Under the pieces are notes generated by a model. That model was not told the DNA's origin. It saw only the letters and a list, made by a program, of their open reading frames with translations, and did no database searches. Positions 23,467 to 32,359 of a DNA stretch of 35,047 nucleotides are shown here, one piece after another. Location: NCBI GenBank assembly GCA_944392935.1, contig CALXYI010000052.1, positions 1 to 35,047 of the forward strand, written 5' to 3'. A program made the position numbers and the translations under genes. The DNA comes from an uncultured Spirochaetaceae bacterium. Its GTDB lineage: Bacteria; Spirochaetota; Spirochaetia; Sphaerochaetales; Sphaerochaetaceae. Each line of letters begins with the position of its first letter. Positions within the stretch are counted from its first letter, which is position 1.

Positions 23467-23942
23467 TCTCCATCGTGCCTGCCTATGGCCGGCTTGATGA
23501 TATAAGGAAGCTCTTCTCGGAATACACTGCGATGCTCACCGGCCTTGATGAGTCATTCGGAATCTATCTCGATATGCAGAACTACGGCGATGAGATCCGG
23601 GATCCCGGCGGGAAATATGCCGCCCCGGACGGAAGGCTCTACCTTGCCCTTGATGATGGCATGGCCGCAGGGTGCATCGCGCTCCGCCGCCTGGATGCGG
23701 TGCGGTGTGAGCTGAAGAGGCTGTACGTGCGTCCGGAATACCGTGGCCGCCATATCGCGCGCCTTCTATGCCGCAGGATACTTGAGGATGCCCGTGCCAT
23801 CGGCTACAGGGAGATGTACCTTGATACGCTGCCGGAGCTTGAGGCGGCCATTGCCCTCTACCGCAGCCTCGGGTTCAGGAAGACGGATAAGTATAATGAC
23901 AGCCCCCAGGAGCGGACCATATTCCTCAGGAAGGAGCTGTAG
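23463..23942 (+). CDS. GNAT-family N-acetyltransferase
   Basis: This 159-aa single-domain GNAT starts with GTG, whose bases overlap the ArsR stop codon (GTGA). The acetyl-CoA motif is LYVRPEYRGRHIARLLC (R-x-x-G-x-A form), followed by MYLDTLPELEAAIALYRSLGF. These are typical features of small-molecule or amino-acid acetyltransferases. It is the last gene of the MATE operon, so it may modify the compound that the transporter exports; that link is inference. It is not related in arrangement to the GNAT at 12372-12938, which belongs to the toxin-like type. Confidence 0.9.
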   Translation: MISIVPAYGRLDDIRKLFSEYTAMLTGLDESFGIYLDMQNYGDEIRDPGGKYAAPDGRLYLALDDGMAAGCIALRRLDAVRCELKRLYVRPEYRGRHIARLLCRRILEDARAIGYREMYLDTLPELEAAIALYRSLGFRKTDKYNDSPQERTIFLRKEL

Positions 23943-23972
23943 CGAATAAGTATCACTATAGTATCATAAAGC

Positions 23973-23996
23973 AATGACTATCATATGATTGTCATT
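23973..23996. terminator. Palindrome between the convergent GNAT and maf genes
   Basis: AATGAC / GTCATT arms enclose the perfect 10-bp palindrome ATCATATGAT, with a T/T mismatch on each side; the whole is 24 bp. It lies 30 nt after the GNAT stop and overlaps the maf stop codon. It could terminate transcription from both sides or be a protein-binding site. Low GC makes a strong terminator doubtful. Confidence 0.35.
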
Positions 23997-24600
23997 CAGC
24001 TTTGCTCAGTATTGCCTTCAGAGGCAGCCCTACGACCGTGGTCCAGTCCCCGTCAATCCTCTCGACAAGCGTGAATCCGGTCTTCTGCAGCCTGTAGCCT
24101 CCTGCCGCGCCCTGCCATTCCCCGGTGCTGATGTATTCCGATATCTCTTCGTCCGTAAGGGCTCGGAAGACCACCGATGCCTCATCGGTGAGCAGCATGC
24201 GCCCCTTGCCAGGCAGCCAGATCCCTGCTGATGATATGACAGTCTGCGTGCGTCCTGACAGTGCACGGAGCATCCTGTACGCATCTTCCCTGGAGGAAGG
24301 CTTCCCTAGAAGCTCACCGTCAATGAGCACGAGGGTATCGGCAGCTATCGCGGGAACCGACGGGTCGAATGAAGGAGATGATATATAGCTCGCGATCTTC
24401 CTCCCTGCTATCCTCTCCACGGTCTCCTGAGGCGTCGCCCCGTCCCTGCTTTCGTCTGCATCAGGGGCGAATGCATCCACGAGGCAGCCTCCTTTCTCCA
24501 GGAGAGCTTTCCTGTTCGGGGATGTGGATGCCAGGACAAGGCGGGGAAAGCGTGCTCCGAACCGGAGCTGCACGGCATCGGGCTCAGCTATCCTTTCCAT
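23992..24600 (-). CDS. maf: Maf-family nucleoside-triphosphate pyrophosphatase
   Basis: Maf proteins hydrolyse dTTP, UTP or modified pyrimidine triphosphates, cleaning the nucleotide pool. The 202-aa protein shows LASTSPNRKALL (nucleotide-binding P-loop-like motif), AADTLVLIDGELLGKP with the catalytic Asp, EWQGAAGGYRLQ and the C-terminal TTVVGLPL. The TSP-x-R motif and the AAGGYRLQ-x-x-G form fit the dTTPase/UTPase (YhdE) group. The start overlaps the ABC-F gene by 17 bp; the N-terminal 15 residues before the core are longer than in most family members, and a later start is not available as a Met codon before the core. Confidence 0.93.
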   Translation of the reverse strand: MERIAEPDAVQLRFGARFPRLVLASTSPNRKALLEKGGCLVDAFAPDADESRDGATPQETVERIAGRKIASYISSPSFDPSVPAIAADTLVLIDGELLGKPSSREDAYRMLRALSGRTQTVISSAGIWLPGKGRMLLTDEASVVFRALTDEEISEYISTGEWQGAAGGYRLQKTGFTLVERIDGDWTTVVGLPLKAILSKAE

Positions 24601-26518
24601 TCCCTTCCTCCAGTGCGTCCTCGGTCTCCAGCCATTCCTCCTCCTTCGCCGCTATCTCCCCGGCGATCCTTTCCTTATCCGCCAGGAGGCGCGTGATGCG
24701 CACGGCAACTGAGTAGTTCTCAGGCTTCGCTATCTCGCCCTCCAGCCTCTCCATCTCCTCATTGAGCTTCCCGATCTCCTCCAGCAGCTTCTCTCCCTTC
24801 CTTTCCAGGGCCTTCAGCCTGTTGCGTCTCTGCTTCGCCTCCTCATGGGAGATCTGCGCCTCGCTTCCCGCCTTCGGCTCCTTCCTCTCCTGCGGATCCA
24901 GGGAGAAGCGCTTCTCCTTCTCCTCTATCCTGTACTCGAAGTAGCTGTAATCCCCGTCGAAGAACTCCGGACCATCCTCCGAAAGGTACAGGATCCTGGT
25001 GGCCAGGCTCTTTATGAAGTGCCTGTCATGGCTTACGAATACCACGGTGCCGCCATAGGCCTTTATAGCGCTGCAGAGCATCTCCTTTGCATTTATGTCG
25101 AGGTGGTTCGTAGGCTCGTCCAGCAGCAGCAGGTTGGAGGGGTGGAGCAGGATCTTCAGCAGCGCGAGCCTGGATTTCTCCCCGCCAGAGAGCACCGATA
25201 CGGACTTGAACACATCATCATCGGAGAAGAGGAAGGCACCCAGCAGATTCCTTATCCCCGGTATATCCTTCGTATCGGCAAGGCTCTCCGCCTCCTCGAG
25301 CACTGTCGCCTCCGGATTGAGCGTATTCTCCGTATCCTGCGCAAAGTATGCCTTCCTCACGCCGGCACCATCCCTGATGATACCGTCATAGGCGCTGTCA
25401 GCGCCGGCAAGGATCCTCAGGAGCGTGGATTTGCCAGTGCCGTTTCGTCCCGTTATCGCAAGGCGCTCTCCCTTCCTGACAAGGAACGAGAAGTCGCTGT
25501 AGATCACATGATCGCCATACGCCTTCGAGAGATGCTCGGCCTTCAGCACATCATTGCCTGAATGCGGAGCGGGAGGGAAGCGGAACGACAGCTTCCTCAG
25601 ATGCTGCGGTATCTCGATCATCTCCATCCTGTCCAGCGCCTTTATCCTGGACTGCACCTGGCGGCTTTTCGTGGCCTTGTAGCGGAAGCGCTCTATGAAC
25701 TGCTCAGTCCTGCCGATCTCCTCCTGCTGCTTCTTCCAGGCCTTCTCGAGGGCAGCTATCTCCTCATCCCTCTTCTTCGTGTATGCCGTGTAGTTGCCGG
25801 CATAGCGCGTCAGATGCCCGTTGAATATCTCGTATACCTCCGTGACCATGTCATCGAGGAAGTCCTGGTCGTGGGATACGACCATCAGGCCGCCGTCGAA
25901 TGACCGGAGGTAGCCCTCGAGCCATACAAGAGCCTCTATGTCGAGATAGTTCGTCGGTTCGTCGAGGAAGAGGAAATCAGGGTTCTCCAGGAGTATGCGG
26001 CTGAGTGCGATCCTCATCTGGTATCCGCCGGAGAATTCCCTTGCAGGCCTTCCGAGGTCATCCTTCGTGAAGCCCAGCCCGAAGAGTATCGTCTCTATCC
26101 TCGAGCGCCGGGTGTAGTAGCCGGAGGAGGCCAGCTCATCGTGGCATGCAGCAAGGCGCTCTGCTGCGGCAAGTGCCGCGCTTCCGCCTTCGGCTGTCCT
26201 CTCCTCCAGCCCTGCCATCTCCGAGAGTATCGCATCGAAGCGCGAATAGCCTTCCTCAGCTGCCTCATAGACCGTCTTCTCCGGAAGCACTATATCGGAC
26301 TGGGGGAGATAGGAGATCCTTGCCCCCCTTGTCATCGAGATCGATGAGCTGTCTGCCTTCAGTTCCCCGGAGATGACCTTCAGCAGCGTTGACTTGCCGG
26401 AGCCGTTGGCCCCTGCAAGCGCTGCGCGGGTACGCTCATTCATCGTGAATCCGACATTCCTGAGTATTTCCCTGTCGCCGAAGGAAAGCGATATGTCCTG
26501 TATCTGGAGAGTTCTCAT
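24584..26518 (-). CDS. ABC-F family ATPase (Uup/YdiF-like translation factor)
   Basis: The 644-aa protein has two ABC domains without transmembrane segments. The first has Walker A GANGSGKST (36-44), signature EFSGGYQMR and FLDEPTNYLD; the second has Walker A GRNGTGKST (about 356), signature LSGGEKSR and LLDEPTNHLD. Between them lies the charged helical linker rich in Lys, Arg and Glu that contacts the ribosomal P or E site in ABC-F proteins. A C-terminal coiled coil (about the last 90 residues) is rich in Glu and Lys, as in Uup. ABC-F proteins act on stalled ribosomes, and some protect from antibiotics; nothing here points to resistance specifically. It overlaps maf by 17 bp and is divergent from aroDE. 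Confidence 0.93.
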   Translation of the reverse strand: MRTLQIQDISLSFGDREILRNVGFTMNERTRAALAGANGSGKSTLLKVISGELKADSSSISMTRGARISYLPQSDIVLPEKTVYEAAEEGYSRFDAILSEMAGLEERTAEGGSAALAAAERLAACHDELASSGYYTRRSRIETILFGLGFTKDDLGRPAREFSGGYQMRIALSRILLENPDFLFLDEPTNYLDIEALVWLEGYLRSFDGGLMVVSHDQDFLDDMVTEVYEIFNGHLTRYAGNYTAYTKKRDEEIAALEKAWKKQQEEIGRTEQFIERFRYKATKSRQVQSRIKALDRMEMIEIPQHLRKLSFRFPPAPHSGNDVLKAEHLSKAYGDHVIYSDFSFLVRKGERLAITGRNGTGKSTLLRILAGADSAYDGIIRDGAGVRKAYFAQDTENTLNPEATVLEEAESLADTKDIPGIRNLLGAFLFSDDDVFKSVSVLSGGEKSRLALLKILLHPSNLLLLDEPTNHLDINAKEMLCSAIKAYGGTVVFVSHDRHFIKSLATRILYLSEDGPEFFDGDYSYFEYRIEEKEKRFSLDPQERKEPKAGSEAQISHEEAKQRRNRLKALERKGEKLLEEIGKLNEEMERLEGEIAKPENYSVAVRITRLLADKERIAGEIAAKEEEWLETEDALEEGNGKDS

Positions 26519-26523
26519 AGTTA

Positions 26524-26552
26524 TTGCGCCTTAGCCCCGTAAAGGCTATTAT
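26524..26552 (+). promoter_or_regulatory. Promoter of aroDE
   Basis: TTGCGC (26524-26529) and TATTAT (26547-26552, five of six) are separated by 17 bp, with a start near 26559. It lies in the 78-bp divergent region between the ABC-F gene and aroDE. Confidence 0.55.
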
Positions 26553-26596
26553 CGGAACATATCAGGAATCCCCCTGTTCTTCAAGGAGAGCGCCAA

Positions 26597-28042
26597 TTGA
26601 TCTGTCTAACACTATCCGGAAGCACCCTTTCAGAATGTCTCGATGAAATCAGGGAGAACAGAGAGTACATAGATTCCGCCGAGCTGAGGCTGGATCTCCT
26701 CTCTCCGGAGGAGCAGAGGAAGGCTTCCTCATTCCCCTCTATGGTCGATATCCCCGTGATACTCACGCTCCGCCGCAAGGAGGATGGCGGCAGGTGCACG
26801 CTGCCTGAGCGTGAGAGGCGCGCGCTGCTCCTTTCAGCGCTCGATGGCAGCTTCGCCTATGTCGATATCGAGGAGGATGTGAAGAGGAACGATGTCGAGG
26901 ACAAGGCGAGGGAGAAGGGCGTGAGGATAATACGCTCCTTCCATGACTTCTCGGGGATCCCTGATGACATATACTCACGCATATACCGCCTGGCAGAGCG
27001 CGGCGATGTGGCAAAGGCCGCTGTCACGCCGCATACGATACAGGACCTCCTGAGGCTTTTCCGCATCGCTGAGGAGCTCAGGGATGTACCGAAGATCATC
27101 ATCGGCATGGGGGACTGGGGGATACCGCTGCGCATCCTCTACAGGAGGGCAGGCTCCCTCCTGACATTCGCCTGCTCGGGAGAGGCTGTGGCGCCTGGCC
27201 AGATAAGCGCCAGGGACCTCAGGCTCATGTACCATGCGGACAAGGTGACTGACCGCACCGCCATCTACGGGATAATAGGGAATCCTGTCCTGCATACATC
27301 ATCGCCGCTCATCCACAATCCCGGCTTCCATGCCATAAACTACGATGCGATATACCTTCCGTTCATGGTGGACAATGTCCGCGTCTTCTTCGCCCTTGCC
27401 GAGTATCTGAAGATGCGCGGCTTCTCAGTGACCGTCCCGTTCAAGGATGCCGTGCTCATGTACCTGGGCAACATCACAAGGGAAGTGAAGCAGATAGGCG
27501 CCTGCAATACAGTCGTCCGCATGCCTGGCATGTGGAAGGGCATGAATACCGATTACTACGGCTTCCTTGCCCCGATATCGAAGGATATAGAGTCAGGGCG
27601 CATAAGGAACTCCCTTGTCATAGGTGCCGGCGGGGCCGCCCAGGCCATAGTATGGGCCCTGAGGAACAGGGGAGTGCGCGTCACCGTCCTCAACCGCACC
27701 GTGACCAGGGCGGAGAAGCTCGCGAAGATAAACCTCTGTGAGTACGATACGCTTTCCAATGCCTCCCTCTATGAAGGAAAGGTCGATCTCATCGTGCAGA
27801 CCACGAGCGTGGGGCTGTATCCCGATTTCGATGCCAATCCGATCGAGGGCTTCAGGTTCTCAGGACGCGAGATCGCCTATGACATAATCTACAAGCCGAA
27901 GATGACGAAGTTCCTCCGCGAGGCGGAAGCAGCCGGCTGCACTCTCCATTTCGGCGAGGAGATGCTGCTGGAGCAGGGGAAGCTCCAGTTCGAGCTGTTC
28001 ACCGGCTACCATTACCCGCGATCGCTGCATCCGTCGCTCTGA
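26597..28042 (+). CDS. aroDE: Bifunctional 3-dehydroquinate dehydratase (type I) / shikimate dehydrogenase
   Basis: This 481-aa fusion catalyses two successive steps of the shikimate pathway. The N-terminal half is a type I dehydroquinase with Glu29 in SAELRLDLL, the catalytic His116 in RSFHDFSG and the Schiff-base Lys140 in VAKAAVTPH. The C-terminal half (from about residue 222) is AroE, with IIGNPVLHTSSPLIHN, catalytic Lys283 in SVTVPFKDA, Asp319 in MNTDYYGF and the Rossmann motif GAGGAAQAI. The start codon is TTG, supported by AAGGAG 8 nt upstream and by the AroD N-terminus; no ATG lies before the first catalytic segment. The stop codon abuts the convergent phosphatase gene with no gap. 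aroK and aroC lie in the operon beyond. Confidence 0.95.
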   Translation: MICLTLSGSTLSECLDEIRENREYIDSAELRLDLLSPEEQRKASSFPSMVDIPVILTLRRKEDGGRCTLPERERRALLLSALDGSFAYVDIEEDVKRNDVEDKAREKGVRIIRSFHDFSGIPDDIYSRIYRLAERGDVAKAAVTPHTIQDLLRLFRIAEELRDVPKIIIGMGDWGIPLRILYRRAGSLLTFACSGEAVAPGQISARDLRLMYHADKVTDRTAIYGIIGNPVLHTSSPLIHNPGFHAINYDAIYLPFMVDNVRVFFALAEYLKMRGFSVTVPFKDAVLMYLGNITREVKQIGACNTVVRMPGMWKGMNTDYYGFLAPISKDIESGRIRNSLVIGAGGAAQAIVWALRNRGVRVTVLNRTVTRAEKLAKINLCEYDTLSNASLYEGKVDLIVQTTSVGLYPDFDANPIEGFRFSGREIAYDIIYKPKMTKFLREAEAAGCTLHFGEEMLLEQGKLQFELFTGYHYPRSLHPSL

Positions 28043-28582
28043 TCAGAGCTCATACTCCATTATCTGGCAGTTCGCAGGCCTGAACGACATGTACTCGTCC
28101 AGTGTCCTGTCGTGGAAGTACGTGTCGATGATCCTCATGAGGGTCGCATGGCAGACGAGGAGCACGCTGCAGCTGTATTCAGCCTTCACCCTGTCCAGGA
28201 GGGAGTATACCCTTGCCGCGGCCTCCGCTGCGGACTCTCCTCCGGGGAAGCGGACGAACGGCTCAGCCTTTATCCTCCTGAATCCCGGATCATCCCAGTC
28301 CACACCCTCATAGATGCCGAAATCGACTTCATGGAGGGCTTCGACGACCTCTGCTTCTATCCCGAGGGCCTTCTCCACAGGAGCCGCCGTATCACGGGCA
28401 CGCCTGAGCGGCGAGACCAGGATGGCACCGATCCTGTTCCTCTCCTGATCTGCCCTGAGGCGCTCTGCCATCTCCTCTGCCATCTCCCGGCCCCTTTCTG
28501 TCAGCTCCTTGTCAGAGATCCCGCAGACCCTGTGCTCCACATTCCAGACAGTCTCTCCATGGCGTACGGTGAATAGCTTCAT
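28043..28582 (-). CDS. Histidine phosphatase family protein (phosphoglycerate mutase-like)
   Basis: The 179-aa protein begins with TVRHGETVWN, the RHG motif with the phosphorylated His, and has the second catalytic His in VCHATLMR and the acid in LHEVDFGIYEG. The small size fits cofactor-independent phosphatases of the CobC/PhoE group rather than glycolytic mutases (about 230-250 aa). The substrate may be a sugar phosphate or a cobalamin precursor; sequence alone does not decide. It is the last gene of the aroK-aroC-XPB operon and overlaps the preceding gene by 4 bp. Confidence 0.88.
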   Translation of the reverse strand: MKLFTVRHGETVWNVEHRVCGISDKELTERGREMAEEMAERLRADQERNRIGAILVSPLRRARDTAAPVEKALGIEAEVVEALHEVDFGIYEGVDWDDPGFRRIKAEPFVRFPGGESAAEAAARVYSLLDRVKAEYSCSVLLVCHATLMRIIDTYFHDRTLDEYMSFRPANCQIMEYEL

Positions 28583-29046
28583 ATGGCACCTTCCCCGATG
28601 AGATAGTCCGTAAGGAAGCCTGCCTGGGCGAAGAACGCCTCCATGATGCTGACGAAGAATGCATCGTCGAGTCCGGAGGCGGGGTAGTACAGGTCATAAT
28701 CGCAGCAGAAGATGCGTGACATCGGCTCGTAGAATGAGCGGATCAGCTGCATCTGCCGGTTTGATTCGTTCATCAGCGAGTATGCCGTGCTGCTTGCAAT
28801 CCCGTCAGCAGCAGCCCAGCCGCTCTGTATCCAGAGCCTGTTCTCCTCGGGATATGAGATGATCCAGTACTCCATTCCGTACTGGTCGAGGACCGCTGCA
28901 TCCCCATCCGCATCGATATATGCTTCGTATCCGGCTGCGCTGAGCGCCGCTGCAAGATTCTCCGGCGTGACCTCTTCCGCTGTCATAGCGGGGAGCGAGA
29001 GCGCTGCCGCCATGGACAGCAGCAATGCAAGCATGATTCTTCTCAT
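28579..29046 (-). CDS. Secreted YbjN-like protein
   Basis: The 155-aa protein begins with a typical signal peptide (MRRIMLALLLSMAAALSLPA, probable cleavage after about residue 20-23). The mature part has the YbjN/type III chaperone-like pattern: a helix LAAALSAAGYEA, a strand pair ending WIISYPEENRLWIQSGW, a long helix with NESNRQMQLIRSFYE, then a strand and a final helix EAFFAQAGFLTDYL. YbjN proteins are small alpha/beta proteins of poorly known role; a periplasmic version is less common. It overlaps both neighbours by 4 bp in the operon. The YbjN assignment rests on pattern only. Confidence 0.65.
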   Translation of the reverse strand: MRRIMLALLLSMAAALSLPAMTAEEVTPENLAAALSAAGYEAYIDADGDAAVLDQYGMEYWIISYPEENRLWIQSGWAAADGIASSTAYSLMNESNRQMQLIRSFYEPMSRIFCCDYDLYYPASGLDDAFFVSIMEAFFAQAGFLTDYLIGEGAI

Positions 29047-30719
29047 GCCCCGGATTGTATATCATCCTCCGCATTCTGGCGATTGCTTTCGCTTGGGAAT
29101 GTATACCAGTCTACTGTTCCCAGAGGCAGGAGCGCAGCCTTCCACATCCTGGATATGCTCATCGCGCGTCCTGAGACGATGACGGTATCGCCATCCTGTC
29201 CCTTCTCTGCCATCCCGATCGCTATATGCCCGTCTATATCCTCGAGATATAGCTTTCCCGCTCCCTGGCATGCGGAATGGACGATGTGCAGCTTCTCCTG
29301 GTAGTAGAGCCCGTTCGCCTCATCCAGCTCAGGTGTCGGTTCGTCGGCGTCCGTGATGAATCCGGAGGCGATGAGGGCCTTCCTCAGCTCGGTCTGCGCC
29401 CCTTCCATCATCTCCTCCCTCCGAGCCCTTGCGAATGGTATCCTACGCTTCTCCGGGAGCTGCGGGAACGGCGAGGAGGGGGATGGCAGCTGTGATATCT
29501 TCCTGTCCTTCTGCACGAATGCCGGGCCTGAGGCCGGTCCCAGCATATCGAAGCCGGCATTCTCCAGGGCCCTTCGCCAGAGCGCTTCGCTTGTCGGATC
29601 CATCAGGAAGACATTCTCCCCGAGCTTCCCGAGTATGTGCATCCTCATCGTCGGCAGCGCATCGACTATCCTGCCGTTGCGGTCATCCGTATACAGCAGC
29701 ATCGCCCTTTCCATCCTGACAGAGGAGAATGATGAGTACCATGATGAGATCCTGGGATAGAGCATCTCGGGAAGGGGGAACTGCGAGAGGCGTTCCAGGG
29801 TATCCTTCACATCCTCAGGAGTGAGCCCTAGGGAGAATGCCGCCTTCATCGAGTTCCTCGTTATCCTCCACTCCGATGTGACATCGCATCTGGAGAGCTC
29901 TGCGAAAAGGTAGATCGATGCCGGCATGCATCCTTCGTACGAGATGGTGAAGTCGGATGAGACAACGATGCTCTCCGCCTTTCCCTTCCTCATCCTCCGG
30001 CCCGATACGATCCCGTCATCCTCCGCAAGTATCGGAAGCGCGAAGAGCGTCTCGCGGTCGGGAAACGGGCAGCCTGTGATCCTGCCGATCATATCGATGC
30101 ATTCCCCTGCCTTATCCTTCTCCACGCCGGAGAGCTGGAAGGCCAGGAAGACGGAATATGCCAGCGATGAGGCTGAGGGCGGGCTTATCATCAGCGCAAG
30201 CTTCTCCTCCTCCGGCAGCGCCATGAAGCGTTCGGCTTCCTCCCTGTCAAGGGTGAGCGTGCTGCCGTCATCATCCGCTATCCCGAGCTCGGCGAACCGG
30301 TGCAGCACTGCAGAGGCCGACTGGACTATCTCCTCCCTGCCTGCCGATGGGAATGCCGGTGCGATCAGGGATGAGAGCGTCCTCTTCCAGTGGCTGGCAT
30401 CGGATGGCAGCGCCCCCGAAGCCGCTGCCGAGAGCAGGGCGGGGAAGAATGCCTCAGGATACGGCTTCCTCTCGGCATTCCTCCCGAGAAGAGGGTAGGG
30501 GGAGATGGTGTCCATCGCGGCTTCGGAGAGCAGCATCCTCCCGTCTGCCGGATAGATGAGGCCTCGCTCTGCAGCGTTTTCCGCCATCTCCGGCCTGTAT
30601 GCATCTGTCCTGCCTGAAAGGAAGACTGAGGTGAGGAATGCTCCTTCCTCTTCCGTGACTGAGGAGGCGAGCTCCTCGCGCCCTGTCTTCTCCATCCCGA
30701 ACGGAAGCTCCCTCCTCAT
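29043..30719 (-). CDS. Helicase-associated protein with XPB N-terminal-like domain, partner of the XPB helicase
   Basis: The 558-aa protein has no helicase motifs. Residues 251-330 (starting IVVSSDFTISYEG and holding WRITRNSMKAAFSLGLTPEDV and FPLPEMLYPRI) match the helicase XPB/Ssl2 N-terminal domain pattern (Pfam Helicase_C_3 type). The XPB helicase encoded just upstream carries the same module at its own N-terminus (about residues 12-93). The flanking N-terminal region (1-250) is helical and may hold winged-helix repeats; the C-terminal 100 residues are mixed. A similar gene lies beside XPB in mycobacteria and treponemes, as far as I recall. It overlaps XPB and the YbjN-like gene by 4 bp each, so a stable complex with XPB is likely. 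Confidence 0.8.
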   Translation of the reverse strand: MRRELPFGMEKTGREELASSVTEEEGAFLTSVFLSGRTDAYRPEMAENAAERGLIYPADGRMLLSEAAMDTISPYPLLGRNAERKPYPEAFFPALLSAAASGALPSDASHWKRTLSSLIAPAFPSAGREEIVQSASAVLHRFAELGIADDDGSTLTLDREEAERFMALPEEEKLALMISPPSASSLAYSVFLAFQLSGVEKDKAGECIDMIGRITGCPFPDRETLFALPILAEDDGIVSGRRMRKGKAESIVVSSDFTISYEGCMPASIYLFAELSRCDVTSEWRITRNSMKAAFSLGLTPEDVKDTLERLSQFPLPEMLYPRISSWYSSFSSVRMERAMLLYTDDRNGRIVDALPTMRMHILGKLGENVFLMDPTSEALWRRALENAGFDMLGPASGPAFVQKDRKISQLPSPSSPFPQLPEKRRIPFARARREEMMEGAQTELRKALIASGFITDADEPTPELDEANGLYYQEKLHIVHSACQGAGKLYLEDIDGHIAIGMAEKGQDGDTVIVSGRAMSISRMWKAALLPLGTVDWYTFPSESNRQNAEDDIQSGA

Positions 30720-32359
30720 AGAGCGCCTGCCTTCTCGATGGAATAGCTGTAGCCCTGCTCCGAGAGGAACTTCTGCCTGTTCTGGGCGAATTCCTCCTCC
30801 TCGGTGTATTCCGTGACCAGCGTGTAGAAATGGCTGTCCCTGTCCTTTGGACGGAGTATCCTCCCAAGCCTCTGTGCCTCCTCCTGCCTCGATCCGAATG
30901 TCCCTGATATCTGGATCGCGACGGAGGCATCGGGAAGATCGATGGCGGAGTTGGCCACCTTCGAGACTATGAGGACCTTTATCGTCCCGTCCCTGAACTG
31001 GCTGTAGAGCTCCTCACGGCGCCTGTTGGGTGTCTGGCCTGTTATCATCGGGTAGCCCATCCTGTCCCTGAATGCCTCAAGCTGGTCCAGGTACTGCCCT
31101 ATGATCAGTATCGAATCATCCTTGTGCTTGCTGATGATCTTCTCTGCGGCCTCCAGCTTCAGCGGATTCTCAGCGGCTATCCTGTACTTCTCCCTCTTCC
31201 TGGCTATCGCATACTCGATTTCCCTGTCCTCCGGAAGCGGAAGCCTTATCTCATGGCAGTAGGCCGTGGCGATGTATCCGGCCTTCTCGAGGTCTGACCA
31301 CGGTGTGTCATAGCGCTTGGGACCGACAAGGGAGAACACCTCATCCTCCCTGCCGTCCTCACGTACGAGCGTGGCTGTCAGCCCGAGCCTGTGTATGGCC
31401 TGGAGCTCTGCGGTGATCCTGAATACCGGGGCCGGAAGCATGTGCACCTCGTCATAGATGATGAATCCCCAGCCGCCATCCCGGAAGAGCGAGAAGCGTA
31501 CATAGTCGGAATCCGTGTCCGGCCTCCATGTGACTATCTGGTACGTGCATACCGTAACCGGCTTTATATCCTTCCTTTCCCCTGAATACTCGCCGACATC
31601 GGCCTCAGTGAGATCTGTCTTGTCCAGTATCTCCCTTATCCATTGATGCACTGCCGTCACATTCGGGCAGAGTATGAGGGTGCGCGTCCCGAGCGCTGCC
31701 ATGGCAAGGAGGCCTACGATGGTCTTCCCCGATCCGCACGGAAGCACTATCGTGCCATAGCCTGACCCGCTGCCGCCATCTCCCAGAAGCGCCTTCACGG
31801 CGTCCTCCTGATAGGAGCGCGGGGTGAATGTGTCCTTCAGCCGGATCCTCAGAGGATTGCCGGCCTTAAGCGGTATCCTGTCATCGACTGGGAAGCCCAG
31901 CTTGATCATCCGTGCCTTCAGGAGCCCGCGCATCATGCGCTTCACCCTGAATGAGGACGGGCCTTCGGCTTCCAGCATGCCGCGGAGGGAATCCTCTGCC
32001 TTGAGCTGCAGCGCGAACACAGGGCGCCTCACAGTCAGGAGCAGATGCTCCTCATCGAGTTCAGTGAGGGTGAAATCGCCATAGCGCTCTGCCTGGTCCT
32101 CTATGAAGAAGACGATCCTGCTGTCTATATCGAACCTTGACCACTTCCTGAGCCTTGAGAGTATCGCATCGGCGGAAAGCCCGGAGGATATCGCATTCCA
32201 GAGGGATAGCTGCGATATCCTGTATGTATGCACATGCTCGGGGCTCTTCACGAGATCCGCGAATGCGATTATGTCGCTGCGGCAGCTGTCCGCATCCGGG
32301 GAATGCACATCAAGGAGCATGGTCCTGTCGCTCTGGACTGTCAGCGGCTTATCGCTCAT
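30716..32359 (-). CDS. XPB/ERCC3-type SF2 DNA helicase
   Basis: This bacterial XPB homologue is a 3'-5' DNA helicase or translocase related to the eukaryotic TFIIH subunit. In 547 aa: an N-terminal XPB module (about 12-93), a damage-recognition-like region, Walker A LPCGSGKT (206-213), DEVH box (303-306), motif III GLTAT (326-330), the XPB-specific Arg-Glu-Asp motif (333-335, with a second copy at 337-339), and in the second RecA domain AQRLGRILRPK. The partner gene downstream shares the N-terminal module. The gene sits between aroC and its partner, overlapping aroC by 11 bp and the partner by 4 bp. A repair or transcription-linked role is known for archaeal XPB-Bax1; the bacterial role is less certain. 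Confidence 0.92.
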   Translation of the reverse strand: MSDKPLTVQSDRTMLLDVHSPDADSCRSDIIAFADLVKSPEHVHTYRISQLSLWNAISSGLSADAILSRLRKWSRFDIDSRIVFFIEDQAERYGDFTLTELDEEHLLLTVRRPVFALQLKAEDSLRGMLEAEGPSSFRVKRMMRGLLKARMIKLGFPVDDRIPLKAGNPLRIRLKDTFTPRSYQEDAVKALLGDGGSGSGYGTIVLPCGSGKTIVGLLAMAALGTRTLILCPNVTAVHQWIREILDKTDLTEADVGEYSGERKDIKPVTVCTYQIVTWRPDTDSDYVRFSLFRDGGWGFIIYDEVHMLPAPVFRITAELQAIHRLGLTATLVREDGREDEVFSLVGPKRYDTPWSDLEKAGYIATAYCHEIRLPLPEDREIEYAIARKREKYRIAAENPLKLEAAEKIISKHKDDSILIIGQYLDQLEAFRDRMGYPMITGQTPNRRREELYSQFRDGTIKVLIVSKVANSAIDLPDASVAIQISGTFGSRQEEAQRLGRILRPKDRDSHFYTLVTEYTEEEEFAQNRQKFLSEQGYSYSIEKAGAL

